From positions 311,081 through 375,080 of the forward strand of contig NZ_CP013859.1 of assembly GCF_001513675.1 (NCBI RefSeq): DNA of 64,000 bases, written 5' to 3'. How positions within the stretch are numbered: position 1 is the first letter of the stretch; each line of letters opens with the position of its first letter. Position numbers and translations under genes: made by a program. This DNA is from Microbacterium sp. XT11 (lineage in GTDB: Bacteria > Actinomycetota > Actinomycetes > Actinomycetales > Microbacteriaceae). Below the pieces are notes generated by a model. That model worked only from the letters and a program-made list of their open reading frames with translations, ran no database searches and was not told the origin of the DNA. Of this stretch, positions 57,679 to 64,000 are shown piece after piece.

Positions 57679-58215
57679 GTGGTCTCTTCGCGCCCGCTGC
57701 CCGTTGATCCGCTCGCCGAGGCGAAGCGGCAGTGGCTGGCGCACGGCTGGACGGAGGCCGCCGACGGCATGACCGTCGTCACCTCGGTCATGCGCGCGCA
57801 GCAGCTGCTCCTGGCGCGAGTCGACGCGGCGCTCAAGCCGTTCGGCCTGTCGTTCGCGCGCTACGAGGTGCTCCGGCTGCTGGGCTTCAGCCGCGCGGGG
57901 CGCCTCCCCCTGTCGAGCGTGGTGGCCCGGCTGCAGGTGCATCCGACGACCGTCACCAGCACGGCGGAACGCCTCGTGCGCGACGGCCTGATCGTCCGCG
58001 AACCGCATCCGCACGACGGACGCGCGGCGATGCTCGCACTCACCGACGCCGGCCGTGACCTCGTCGACCGTGCGACCGCCGCTCTCAACGCCGACGTGTT
58101 CGCCGACCCCGGGCTCAGCCGCGCGGATGCCGCGGAGCTCGTCGCGATCGTGGCCCGCATGCGCAAGGCTGCCGGCGACTTCGCCGACCCGCGCCCCCAG
58201 CCCGAACCGCTCTGA
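57679..58215 (+). CDS. MarR-family transcriptional regulator
   Basis: 178-residue winged-helix protein: LDARYEVL-type core here as LSFARYEVLRLLGF, recognition region LPLSSVVARLQVHPTTVTSTAERLVRDGLI, wing PHPHDGRAAMLALTDAG. Divergent from the etf operon with palindromes between them, so it probably controls electron-transfer capacity in response to an acyl-CoA or fatty acid (inference). GTG start chosen from the leaderless -10; an in-frame ATG at 57661 is the alternative. The SRPBCC gene starts 1 nt after its stop. Confidence 0.9.
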   Translation: MVSSRPLPVDPLAEAKRQWLAHGWTEAADGMTVVTSVMRAQQLLLARVDAALKPFGLSFARYEVLRLLGFSRAGRLPLSSVVARLQVHPTTVTSTAERLVRDGLIVREPHPHDGRAAMLALTDAGRDLVDRATAALNADVFADPGLSRADAAELVAIVARMRKAAGDFADPRPQPEPL

Positions 58216-58216
58216 C

Positions 58217-58687
58217 ATGCCCCGGTTCACGCTCGAACGGGTGATCGCGGCACCCCCCGCTGCCGTGTTCGCGGCGTCCCTCGATCCGCACCTCCACGTG
58301 CGGTCCATGGCCCGGCACGGCGAGACGATGGTCGAGACGCCGGAGGGCGGCAGGTTCCGGGAGGGCTCGACCGTGACCTGGCGCGCCCGCCACTTCGGCA
58401 TCCCGTTCCGGCTGCGATCGGTCGTGTACGACATCGAGGAGACCCGCCGGTTCCGCGACCGGCAGCTCACCGGCCCGTTCCGCGAGTTCCAGCACGAGCA
58501 CGAGTTCGAGGAGCATCCGCGGGGCACCCTGATGCGCGACACGATCACGTTCCGGTCGCCGTTCGGAGTGATCGGCCGCCTCGTCGACCGGCTGGTCCTC
58601 GGCACGTACATGCGGCGGCTGATCGAGGAGCGCAACGCCGTCATCGCCGCCGAGGTCGAGCAGCCCGGGCGTACGCTGAGCCCATGA
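58217..58687 (+). CDS. SRPBCC / START-like ligand-binding protein
   Basis: 156-residue protein of the polyketide-cyclase/SRPBCC fold: MPRFTLERVIAAPPAAVFAASLDPHLHVRSM, with a hydrophobic-ligand cavity expected. RDTITFRSPFGVIGRLVDRLVLGTYMRRLIEERN is typical of its C-terminal helix. The function is not known. It starts 1 nt after marR and overlaps the YdeI-type gene by ATGA, forming a three-gene operon. Confidence 0.85.
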   Translation: MPRFTLERVIAAPPAAVFAASLDPHLHVRSMARHGETMVETPEGGRFREGSTVTWRARHFGIPFRLRSVVYDIEETRRFRDRQLTGPFREFQHEHEFEEHPRGTLMRDTITFRSPFGVIGRLVDRLVLGTYMRRLIEERNAVIAAEVEQPGRTLSP

Positions 58688-59127
58688 GCGAACTGCGTCT
58701 GCACACGATTCTCGAGCCCACGGGTCCGGCCGCGGCCATTCTGCTCACCGACGAACAGGTGGCGTCGCTCGGGGCAGGAAAGGCGTTCCCGGTGGTCGTG
58801 ACGATCGGCGAGCGCTCGGCGCGACTGCGACTGGCGCGCATGGGCGGCGAGAACATGATCGGATTCAGCAAGGCCGTGCGCGCCGATCTCGGCGTCGAGA
58901 TCGGTCAAGAGGTCGACGCGGTGATCGCGGTCGACGCGGCTGAGCGCACCGTCGACCTCCCGCCCGCTCTGGCCGAGGCGCTCGACGCCGACCCGGCGCT
59001 GCGCGCGGCCTTCGACGGCCTGTCGTACACCGCCCGCAAGGAGCATGCGCGGTCGATCGCAGAGGCCAAGCAGGAGGCGACGCGAGAGCGCCGGCTCGCA
59101 AAGGTGATCGACGCGCTGCGCGGCTGA
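58684..59127 (+). CDS. DUF1905 / YdeI-OmpD-associated family protein
   Basis: 147-residue protein with an N-terminal DUF1905 beta-barrel (LRLHTILEPTGPAAAILLTDEQVASLGAGKAFPVVVTI) and a C-terminal YdeI-type helical end (LADALDADPALRAAFDGLSYTARKEHARSI-like region followed by KQEATRERRLAKVIDALRG). Members occur widely in actinobacteria without a known reaction. Last gene of the marR operon, translationally coupled to the SRPBCC gene. Confidence 0.88.
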   Translation: MSELRLHTILEPTGPAAAILLTDEQVASLGAGKAFPVVVTIGERSARLRLARMGGENMIGFSKAVRADLGVEIGQEVDAVIAVDAAERTVDLPPALAEALDADPALRAAFDGLSYTARKEHARSIAEAKQEATRERRLAKVIDALRG

Positions 59128-59219
59128 CCGTCCACGACTCCACGAGCCCACGTCCGCGGTACTCCGCATGAGCGCCGCGGGCGGCGGTTCGGCCCGCTCG
59201 CGAGAAATCGTGAACGCTG

Positions 59220-59996
59220 TCATCGGTTCTGGAATGCGGGCGTGCGCTTCTCACGGAAGGCGGCCATGCCCTCCTTCTGGTCCAACGTGTCGAACAGCGC
59301 CGCGAAGGCCTGCCTCTCGTGTTCCAACCCCTCCGACAGGGCGGTCTCCATGGCCGCATCCAGGGCGGCCTTGGCGGCGTACACCGACGGCAGCGACTTC
59401 GACGCGATCGTGTCGGCGAGCGTCGATGCCTCGGCGAGCAGGTCGGATGCCGGCACCACGCGCGACACGAGGCCCGAGCGCTCCGCCTCCTCGGCACCCA
59501 TGAAACGTCCGGACAGCACGAGCTCGGCCGCCTTGTAGTAGCCGACGGCGCGGATCAGCCGCTGCGTGCCGCCCATGCCGGGGATGACGCCGAGGTTGAT
59601 CTCGGGCTGACCGAACTTCGCGGTGTCTGCGGCGAGGATGATGTCGCACATCATCGCCAGCTCGCACCCTCCGCCGAGCGCGAAGCCCGAGACCGCGGCG
59701 ATGACCGGGGTACGCACGGCGGCGAAGTCGCGCCACACTCCGAAGTGGTCGGTGGAGATCATCTCCGCCGCCGTCATGGACTCCATCTCCTTGATGTCGG
59801 CGCCGGCGGCGAACGCCCTCTCCGATCCGGTGACGACGATCGCGCCCACCCCCTCGTCGGAATCGAAAGCCACGGCCGCGGCAGTGACCTCCGCGGCGAC
59901 GCGGCTGTTGAGCGCGTTGAGCGCCTCCGGCCGGTTCAGCGTGATCCAGCCCACGCGTCCGCGCTGCTCGACCAGGATCGTCTCGTACTCGGTCAT
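59220..59996 (-). CDS. Enoyl-CoA hydratase
   Basis: 258-residue crotonase-fold enzyme hydrating 2-enoyl-CoA. Oxyanion-hole segments [11 protein letters not shown] and [15 protein letters not shown] are present, and the two catalytic glutamates lie in GGGCELAM and [27 protein letters not shown] precedes the ATG. It is on the same strand as mmsA-acyl-CoA dehydrogenase-mmsB, separated by vapBC. In valine breakdown it would hydrate methacrylyl-CoA (inference from context). Confidence 0.93.
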   Translation of the reverse strand: MTEYETILVEQRGRVGWITLNRPEALNALNSRVAAEVTAAAVAFDSDEGVGAIVVTGSERAFAAGADIKEMESMTAAEMISTDHFGVWRDFAAVRTPVIAAVSGFALGGGCELAMMCDIILAADTAKFGQPEINLGVIPGMGGTQRLIRAVGYYKAAELVLSGRFMGAEEAERSGLVSRVVPASDLLAEASTLADTIASKSLPSVYAAKAALDAAMETALSEGLEHERQAFAALFDTLDQKEGMAAFREKRTPAFQNR

Positions 59997-60012
59997 GTCT
60001 CTCCCCGCTCGG

Positions 60013-60405
60013 TCACCCGGCGATCGCCGGACGAACATCCGTCTCTGTGAAGTCGTCGCCGACGAAAAGCAGCGGCTCTCCCCGGCTCACGGCAAGGGCG
60101 TATGCGAAGCAGTCGCCGAAGTTCAGGCGCGCCCGATGCCCCGTTCCCCTTCCGTACCGCCGATATGCATCGCGCGCGATGCGCGCCTGAGCCTCGTCCA
60201 CCGGCACGATCTCGATGCCGGCGAGGTCGATGAGCTCTTCGAAGTCGCGCTGGGCGTCGATCGATCGGTTGTCGATCACCACGCCCGCCTCCACCCAGTT
60301 CGCTGCCGACATCTTGCACGGCTGGGCCAGCAGTCGGGCTGCGCATTCCGCTGCCTCGGGCTCTCCCTGGATGATCGCGAGAACGGCCGAGCTGTCGACG
60401 ATCAT
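60013..60405 (-). CDS. vapC: VapC-family PIN-domain toxin
   Basis: 130-residue ribonuclease toxin. PIN acidic residues are Asp4 (MIVDSSA), Glu39 (NWVEAG), Asp98 ([12 protein letters not shown]) and Asp117/118 (FVGDDF), so the site is complete. It overlaps its antitoxin gene by ATGA. Members cleave tRNA or rRNA when free of antitoxin. It sits between mmsB and the enoyl-CoA hydratase gene, only 16 nt before the latter. Confidence 0.92.
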   Translation of the reverse strand: MIVDSSAVLAIIQGEPEAAECAARLLAQPCKMSAANWVEAGVVIDNRSIDAQRDFEELIDLAGIEIVPVDEAQARIARDAYRRYGRGTGHRARLNFGDCFAYALAVSRGEPLLFVGDDFTETDVRPAIAG

Positions 60406-60671
60406 CGCGGAAGCCCCGTCCGGTCGTCGTACAGATCCTCCACCCGCGCCGGCCCGTACGCAGGGGCGCGTTCCTCCCGCCGGAACCGCTCGCCCATCTC
60501 CATCATCCGCCGGAACCGGCGCTCGCGCTCATGCTTCTCGACGTCGACGCCGCGGTCACGCAGATACTGCACGAGGGCCTCCTCGATCGCGCTGGTCTGC
60601 GTAAGCCCCGACACGCGCGCCGCCTCGCGCGCGAGCTCGTGCACGCGTTCGTTCTTGATGTTGAGCGCCAT
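60402..60671 (-). CDS. vapB: VapB-family antitoxin
   Basis: 89-residue antitoxin: an N-terminal ribbon-helix-helix-like MALNIKNERVHELAREAARVSGLTQTSAIEEALVQYLRDR and a basic C-terminus (EKHERERRFRRMMEMGERFRREE) that wraps the toxin. It matches the Rv0623-like VapB family. TAGAGT 6 nt before the ATG gives a leaderless promoter, with an inverted GGTGTA/TACACC repeat around it for autoregulation. Confidence 0.92.
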   Translation of the reverse strand: MALNIKNERVHELAREAARVSGLTQTSAIEEALVQYLRDRGVDVEKHERERRFRRMMEMGERFRREERAPAYGPARVEDLYDDRTGLPR

Positions 60672-60701
60672 GGTGTAACTCTACCTTCGCAGGAGTACAC
60701 C
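60672..60701 (-). promoter_or_regulatory. vapBC promoter and operator
   Basis: Minus-strand -10 TAGAGT (60678-60683) is bracketed by GGTGTA (60672-60677) and TACACC (60696-60701), with CTC/GAG extending each arm. The layout fits autorepression by VapBC. Confidence 0.6.
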
Positions 60702-60713
60702 TTCCAGCCTTCG

Positions 60714-61601
60714 TCACACCCGGCCGTCGCGGATGTCGGTGATGATGCCGGAGAAGTCGCGGGCGGCGCCCTCCCCCGCCGCGAACGCCGCGTACAGCTG
60801 CTGGGCGAGACGGCCCATCTTGGCATCGGTCGAGGTCTGCTCGATCGCCTGCAGCGCGAGGCCGAGGTCTTTCGCCATGAGCGCGCCGGCGAACCCGGGC
60901 TGGTAGTCCCTGTTCGCGGGGCTGGTCGGCACGGGGCCGGGGACGGGGCAGTTCGTCGTGATCGCCCAGCACTGCCCCGATGCCTGGGACACGACGTCGA
61001 ACAGCGCCTGGTGCTCGAGCCCGAGCCGCTCCCCCAGCACGAACGCCTCGGCGACGGCGATCTGCGACACGGCCAGGATCATGTTGTTGCACACCTTGGC
61101 CGCCTGCCCGAGACCGGAGCCGCCGCAGTGCACGATCCGCTTGCCCATCGCCTGCAGCAGCGGCAGGGCCGCGGCGAAGTCGTCGTCCGAGCCGCCGACC
61201 ATGAATGCGAGCGTGCCGTTCTCGGCGCCGACCACGCCGCCCGACACCGGGGCGTCGATGTTGCGGTGCCCGGCGGCGAGCGCGAGCTCGTGGGCCGTGC
61301 GGGCCTCGTCGACGGCGATGGTGGACGACTCGATGAAGAGGGTGCCGGGGCGGGCCGCCGCGAGCAGTTCGTCCCGGTAGGCGGCGATGACGTGGCGCCC
61401 GGCGGGGAACATCGTGATCACGACGTCGGCGTCGGCGACGGCATCCGCTCCGCTTTCCGCGACCGGGATGCCTGCGCCTCGTGCCGCGTCGAGGGCGGCC
61501 GGCACGAGGTCGAAGCCGCGCACCTCGTGGCCCGCCGCGACGAGGTTCGCCGCCATGGGCATGCCCATGTGCCCGAGTCCGAGGAATGCGACGCGGCTCA
61601 T
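60714..61601 (-). CDS. mmsB: 3-hydroxyisobutyrate dehydrogenase
   Basis: 295-residue NAD-dependent beta-hydroxyacid dehydrogenase converting 3-hydroxyisobutyrate to methylmalonate semialdehyde. It has the NAD motif FLGLGHMGMPMAANL, substrate loop DAPVSGGVVGAENGTL and the catalytic lysine in GLGQAAKVCNNMI. C-terminal GALMAKDLGLALQA is typical. It overlaps the acyl-CoA dehydrogenase gene by ATGA. With mmsA upstream it identifies the operon as valine catabolism. Confidence 0.95.
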   Translation of the reverse strand: MSRVAFLGLGHMGMPMAANLVAAGHEVRGFDLVPAALDAARGAGIPVAESGADAVADADVVITMFPAGRHVIAAYRDELLAAARPGTLFIESSTIAVDEARTAHELALAAGHRNIDAPVSGGVVGAENGTLAFMVGGSDDDFAAALPLLQAMGKRIVHCGGSGLGQAAKVCNNMILAVSQIAVAEAFVLGERLGLEHQALFDVVSQASGQCWAITTNCPVPGPVPTSPANRDYQPGFAGALMAKDLGLALQAIEQTSTDAKMGRLAQQLYAAFAAGEGAARDFSGIITDIRDGRV

Positions 61602-62797
61602 GATGCGCTCCGCATCGAGGCCGACCCGGCGGGCCGGAGCATCTCACGGCCGACGATGAGTCTCATGATCTCGTTGGTCCCTTCGAGGATCTGGTGCACG
61701 CGCAGATCACGCACGATCTTCTCGATCCCGTAGTCCTGGAGGTATCCGTAGCCGCCGTGCAGCTGAAGCGCCCGGTTGGCGACGTCGAATCCGGCATCCG
61801 TCGCGAAGCGCTTGGCCATCGCGCAGCGCATCGTCGCGTCGGGAGCGTGCTCGTCGACGGCCTGCGCGCCGTCGCGCACCATCAGCCGCGCGGCCTGCAG
61901 GTCGGTGCGCATGTCGGCGATCGCGAAGAGGATCGACTGCTTCTCGGCGAGGGGCTCCCCGAAGGCGACCCGCTCGTGCACGTACTGCACCGCCCGGTCG
62001 AGCGCCCACTGCGCCCCGCCGAGCGAGCATGCCGCGATGTTGAGACGGCCGCCGTTGAGCGCAGACATGGCGATCGCGAAGCCCTTGCCCTCGTCGCCGA
62101 GCATGGCGGATGCCGGGACGCGCACGCCGTCGAGGATCACCTGCCGCGTCGGCTGGGCGTGCCACCCCATCTTCTTCTCGAGCGCGCCGAAGCTGAGCCC
62201 CGCGGCGTCGCCCGGCACGAGGAAGGCGCTGATTCCCCGGGCCCCGCCCCCTGAGCCCGTCGAAGGGTCGCCCGTCCGGGCCATCACGACGTAGACGCCC
62301 GCCTCGCCTCCCCCGGAGATGAACTGCTTCACCCCGGTGAGCACGTAGTCGTCGCCGTCGCGCGTCGCACTGGTCGCCACGTTCGCGGCATCCGACCCGA
62401 CGCCGGGCTCGGTGAGGCAGTACCCGCCGAACTGCTCCATGGCCGTGAGAGACGGGAGCCACTCGGCACGCTGGGCATCGTCTCCGTACGTGTCGATCAT
62501 CCAGACGACCATGTTGTGGATCGAGATGTAGGCGGCGACGGCGGGATCGGCCTTGGCGAGCTCTTCGAAGATCGCGACGGTATCGGTGCGGCTGAGGCCC
62601 GCCCCGCCGAACTCCTCGCGCACGTAGATGCCGCCGAGGCCGAGCTCGCCGGCCTTGCGGAGGGCGTCGCGCGGGAAGATGTGGTTCTCGTCGCGCTCCA
62701 GTGCCTGCGGCGCGAGCTCGGTGTCGGCGAACTCGCGGACGGCGCCGAGGATCGCCTCACGCTCCTCGGCTGTGGTGGTGACGGTGGTCATGGTCAT
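61598..62797 (-). CDS. Acyl-CoA dehydrogenase (probable isobutyryl-CoA dehydrogenase)
   Basis: 399-residue FAD enzyme. YCLTEPGVGSDAANVATSATRDGDDYVLTGVKQFISGGG is the FAD/substrate region, and the catalytic base is Glu376 in LEGTNEIMR. Position between mmsA and mmsB suggests isobutyryl-CoA as substrate, with electrons passing to ETF. Residues 177-186 (DPSTGSGGGA) look like an insertion: the DNA contains a REP-like word in frame. GGAGGA precedes the ATG at 62797. Confidence 0.93.
   Translation of the reverse strand: MTMTTVTTTAEEREAILGAVREFADTELAPQALERDENHIFPRDALRKAGELGLGGIYVREEFGGAGLSRTDTVAIFEELAKADPAVAAYISIHNMVVWMIDTYGDDAQRAEWLPSLTAMEQFGGYCLTEPGVGSDAANVATSATRDGDDYVLTGVKQFISGGGEAGVYVVMARTGDPSTGSGGGARGISAFLVPGDAAGLSFGALEKKMGWHAQPTRQVILDGVRVPASAMLGDEGKGFAIAMSALNGGRLNIAACSLGGAQWALDRAVQYVHERVAFGEPLAEKQSILFAIADMRTDLQAARLMVRDGAQAVDEHAPDATMRCAMAKRFATDAGFDVANRALQLHGGYGYLQDYGIEKIVRDLRVHQILEGTNEIMRLIVGREMLRPAGSASMRSAS
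62249..62267. repeat. REP-like palindromic word inserted in the acyl-CoA dehydrogenase gene
   Basis: CCCTGAGCCCGTCGAAGGG matches a dispersed semi-palindrome known from many high-GC genomes (CCCTGAGCnnGTCGAAGGG). It is normally intergenic but here is read in frame as codons 178-184. Confidence 0.75.
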
Positions 62798-62815
62798 GTG
62801 CTGTCCTCCGGCGGT

Positions 62816-64000
62816 CTAGTGCATGGTGGGGATCACGAAGCTCGCGCCCTCGGCCGGCCGGCCGGCGGCGCCCTCGCGGATGCCGGAGGGCCAGCGACTC
62901 GTGACGGTCTTGGTCTTCGTGTAGAAGCGGAAGGCGTCGGCACCGTGCTGGTTGAGGTCGCCGAACCCGCTGCGCTTCCAGCCGCCGAAGGTGAAGTACG
63001 CGATCGGCACCGGGATGGGTACGTTGACTCCGACCATCCCCACGTTGACGCGGGCCACGAAGTCACGCGCGGCATCGCCGTCGCGCGTGAAGATCGCCAC
63101 CCCGTTGCCGTACTCGTGCTCGTCGGCCAGGCGCAGCGCTTCCTCGTAGTCCGCCGCCCGCACGATCACGAGCACGGGGCCGAAGATCTCTTCCCGGTAG
63201 ATCGCCATGTCGGGCGTCACGTGGTCGAACAGGGTGGGGCCGAGATAGAACCCGTCCTCGTGGCCGGGGACCGTGAGGCCTCGCCCGTCGGCGAGCAGGG
63301 TGGCTCCGGCGTCGATCCCCTGCTGGATGTAACCCTCCACGCGCTCGACCGCGGCGCGGGTGACGAGGGGCCCGTAGTCGACGTCGGCGGCGAGCGACGG
63401 CCCGACCCGCAGCTGCGCGACCCGCTCGACGAGCTTGGCGGCGAGGGCGTCCGCCGTCTCGTCTCCGACGGGCACCGCGACGGAGATCGCCATGCACCGC
63501 TCGCCGGCGGAGCCGTATCCCGCGCCGATCAGCGCGTCGACGGCCTGGTCGAGGTCGGCGTCTGGCATGACGATCATGTGGTTCTTCGCCCCGCCGAAGC
63601 ACTGGGCGCGCTTGCCATGCGCGGCCGCCGTGGAGTAGATGTACTCGGCGATGGGCGTCGATCCCACGAAGCCGACGGCACGGATGCGGTCATCGGTCAG
63701 CAGCGCGTCGACGGCCTCCTTGTCACCGTGCACGACGTTGAGCACGCCGGCCGGAAGCCCGGCCTCGAGGAACAGCTCCGCGAGGCGCACGGGCACGGAG
63801 GGGTCGCGCTCGCTGGGCTTGAGCACGACGGCGTTGCCTGCCGCGAGCGCCGGCCCGGCCTTCCACAGCGGGATCATGGCGGGGAAGTTGAACGGGGTGA
63901 TCGCCGCGACGACGCCCAGCGGCTGGCGCATCGAGTAGACGTCGATGCCGGCTCCGGCGCCGGCTGAGTACTCGCCCTTCAGGAGGTGCGGCGCTCCGGC
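62816..64000 (-). CDS. mmsA: Methylmalonate-semialdehyde dehydrogenase, 5' end outside window
   Basis: CoA-acylating aldehyde dehydrogenase converting methylmalonate semialdehyde to propionyl-CoA. At least 394 residues are visible; the frame stays open to the window edge. [75 protein letters not shown] and the catalytic Cys in [17 protein letters not shown] define the MmsA branch. Its stop lies 18 nt before the acyl-CoA dehydrogenase start, so it heads or continues the valine operon. Confidence 0.95.
   Translation of the reverse strand, partial: AGAPHLLKGEYSAGAGAGIDVYSMRQPLGVVAAITPFNFPAMIPLWKAGPALAAGNAVVLKPSERDPSVPVRLAELFLEAGLPAGVLNVVHGDKEAVDALLTDDRIRAVGFVGSTPIAEYIYSTAAAHGKRAQCFGGAKNHMIVMPDADLDQAVDALIGAGYGSAGERCMAISVAVPVGDETADALAAKLVERVAQLRVGPSLAADVDYGPLVTRAAVERVEGYIQQGIDAGATLLADGRGLTVPGHEDGFYLGPTLFDHVTPDMAIYREEIFGPVLVIVRAADYEEALRLADEHEYGNGVAIFTRDGDAARDFVARVNVGMVGVNVPIPVPIAYFTFGGWKRSGFGDLNQHGADAFRFYTKTKTVTSRWPSGIREGAAGRPAEGASFVIPTMH

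Noticed and set aside
59220..59996. 3-hydroxyisobutyryl-CoA hydrolase instead of enoyl-CoA hydratase
   Set aside because: Both hydratase glutamates and the short 258-residue length fit EchA; the hydrolase is usually longer.

Overview
The window is a high-GC actinobacterial chromosome segment. Gene content, dense 4-bp ATGA/GTGA gene overlaps and many probable leaderless starts point to Microbacteriaceae, most likely Microbacterium (inference). No rRNA or tRNA genes, insertion sequences, phage genes or CRISPR array are visible. Most genes are metabolic and lie in short, tightly overlapping operons beside their own regulators.

Layout. 1-9.2 kb: end of a dicarboxylate/amino-acid symporter, a CPA1 Na+/H+ antiporter, a phosphoribosyltransferase and MerR-type regulator divergent from an Hsp20 gene, a DUF2795 protein, a luciferase-like oxidoreductase, prephenate dehydratase and phosphoglucomutase. 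9.2-18.5 kb (all minus strand): a THI5/NMT1-type ABC importer, glycerate kinase with a LacI regulator, two sugar-isomerase TIM barrels, a DUF993 aldolase-like protein and a Gfo/Idh dehydrogenase. Similar LacI-type operators lie before the importer and before the Gfo/Idh operon. 18.6-27.1 kb: an orphan mycosin-like protease, then a polysaccharide-type locus (heparinase II/III-like protein, 2-hydroxyacid dehydrogenase, DUF2264 protein) with a DeoR/LacI hybrid regulator and a LacI regulator.

27.2-34.5 kb: galactose genes galT-galK-galE, with galE flanked by two related long palindromes, then a ROK-ChbG-GPH amino-sugar operon. 34.6-44.3 kb: GNAT and Lrp genes, a FAD amine oxidase, an orphan DNA methyltransferase coupled to lipoate ligase and a DUF1684 gene, an alpha/beta hydrolase, cutC, a MarR-MFS pair and a disordered acidic protein. 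44.4-52.7 kb: ornithine aminotransferase with a DDAH/arginine-dihydrolase-like enzyme, an oxidoreductase/XRE/30-residue membrane-protein operon under paired operators, bifunctional PutA, and a secreted ChW-repeat protein in locally lower GC. Arginine to ornithine to glutamate semialdehyde, and proline to glutamate, would meet at the PutA aldehyde dehydrogenase.

52.8-64 kb: a thioesterase, a GNAT, and an etfB-etfA-cytochrome b operon divergent from a MarR gene, followed by valine/isobutyrate catabolism (enoyl-CoA hydratase, mmsB, acyl-CoA dehydrogenase, mmsA) interrupted by a vapBC module. The cytochrome b carries an 18-residue motif three times in a long Ala/Pro-rich N-terminus. The layout suggests that acyl-CoA dehydrogenase electrons pass through ETF to this membrane cytochrome. 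I consider that operon the best candidate for an under-described system here.
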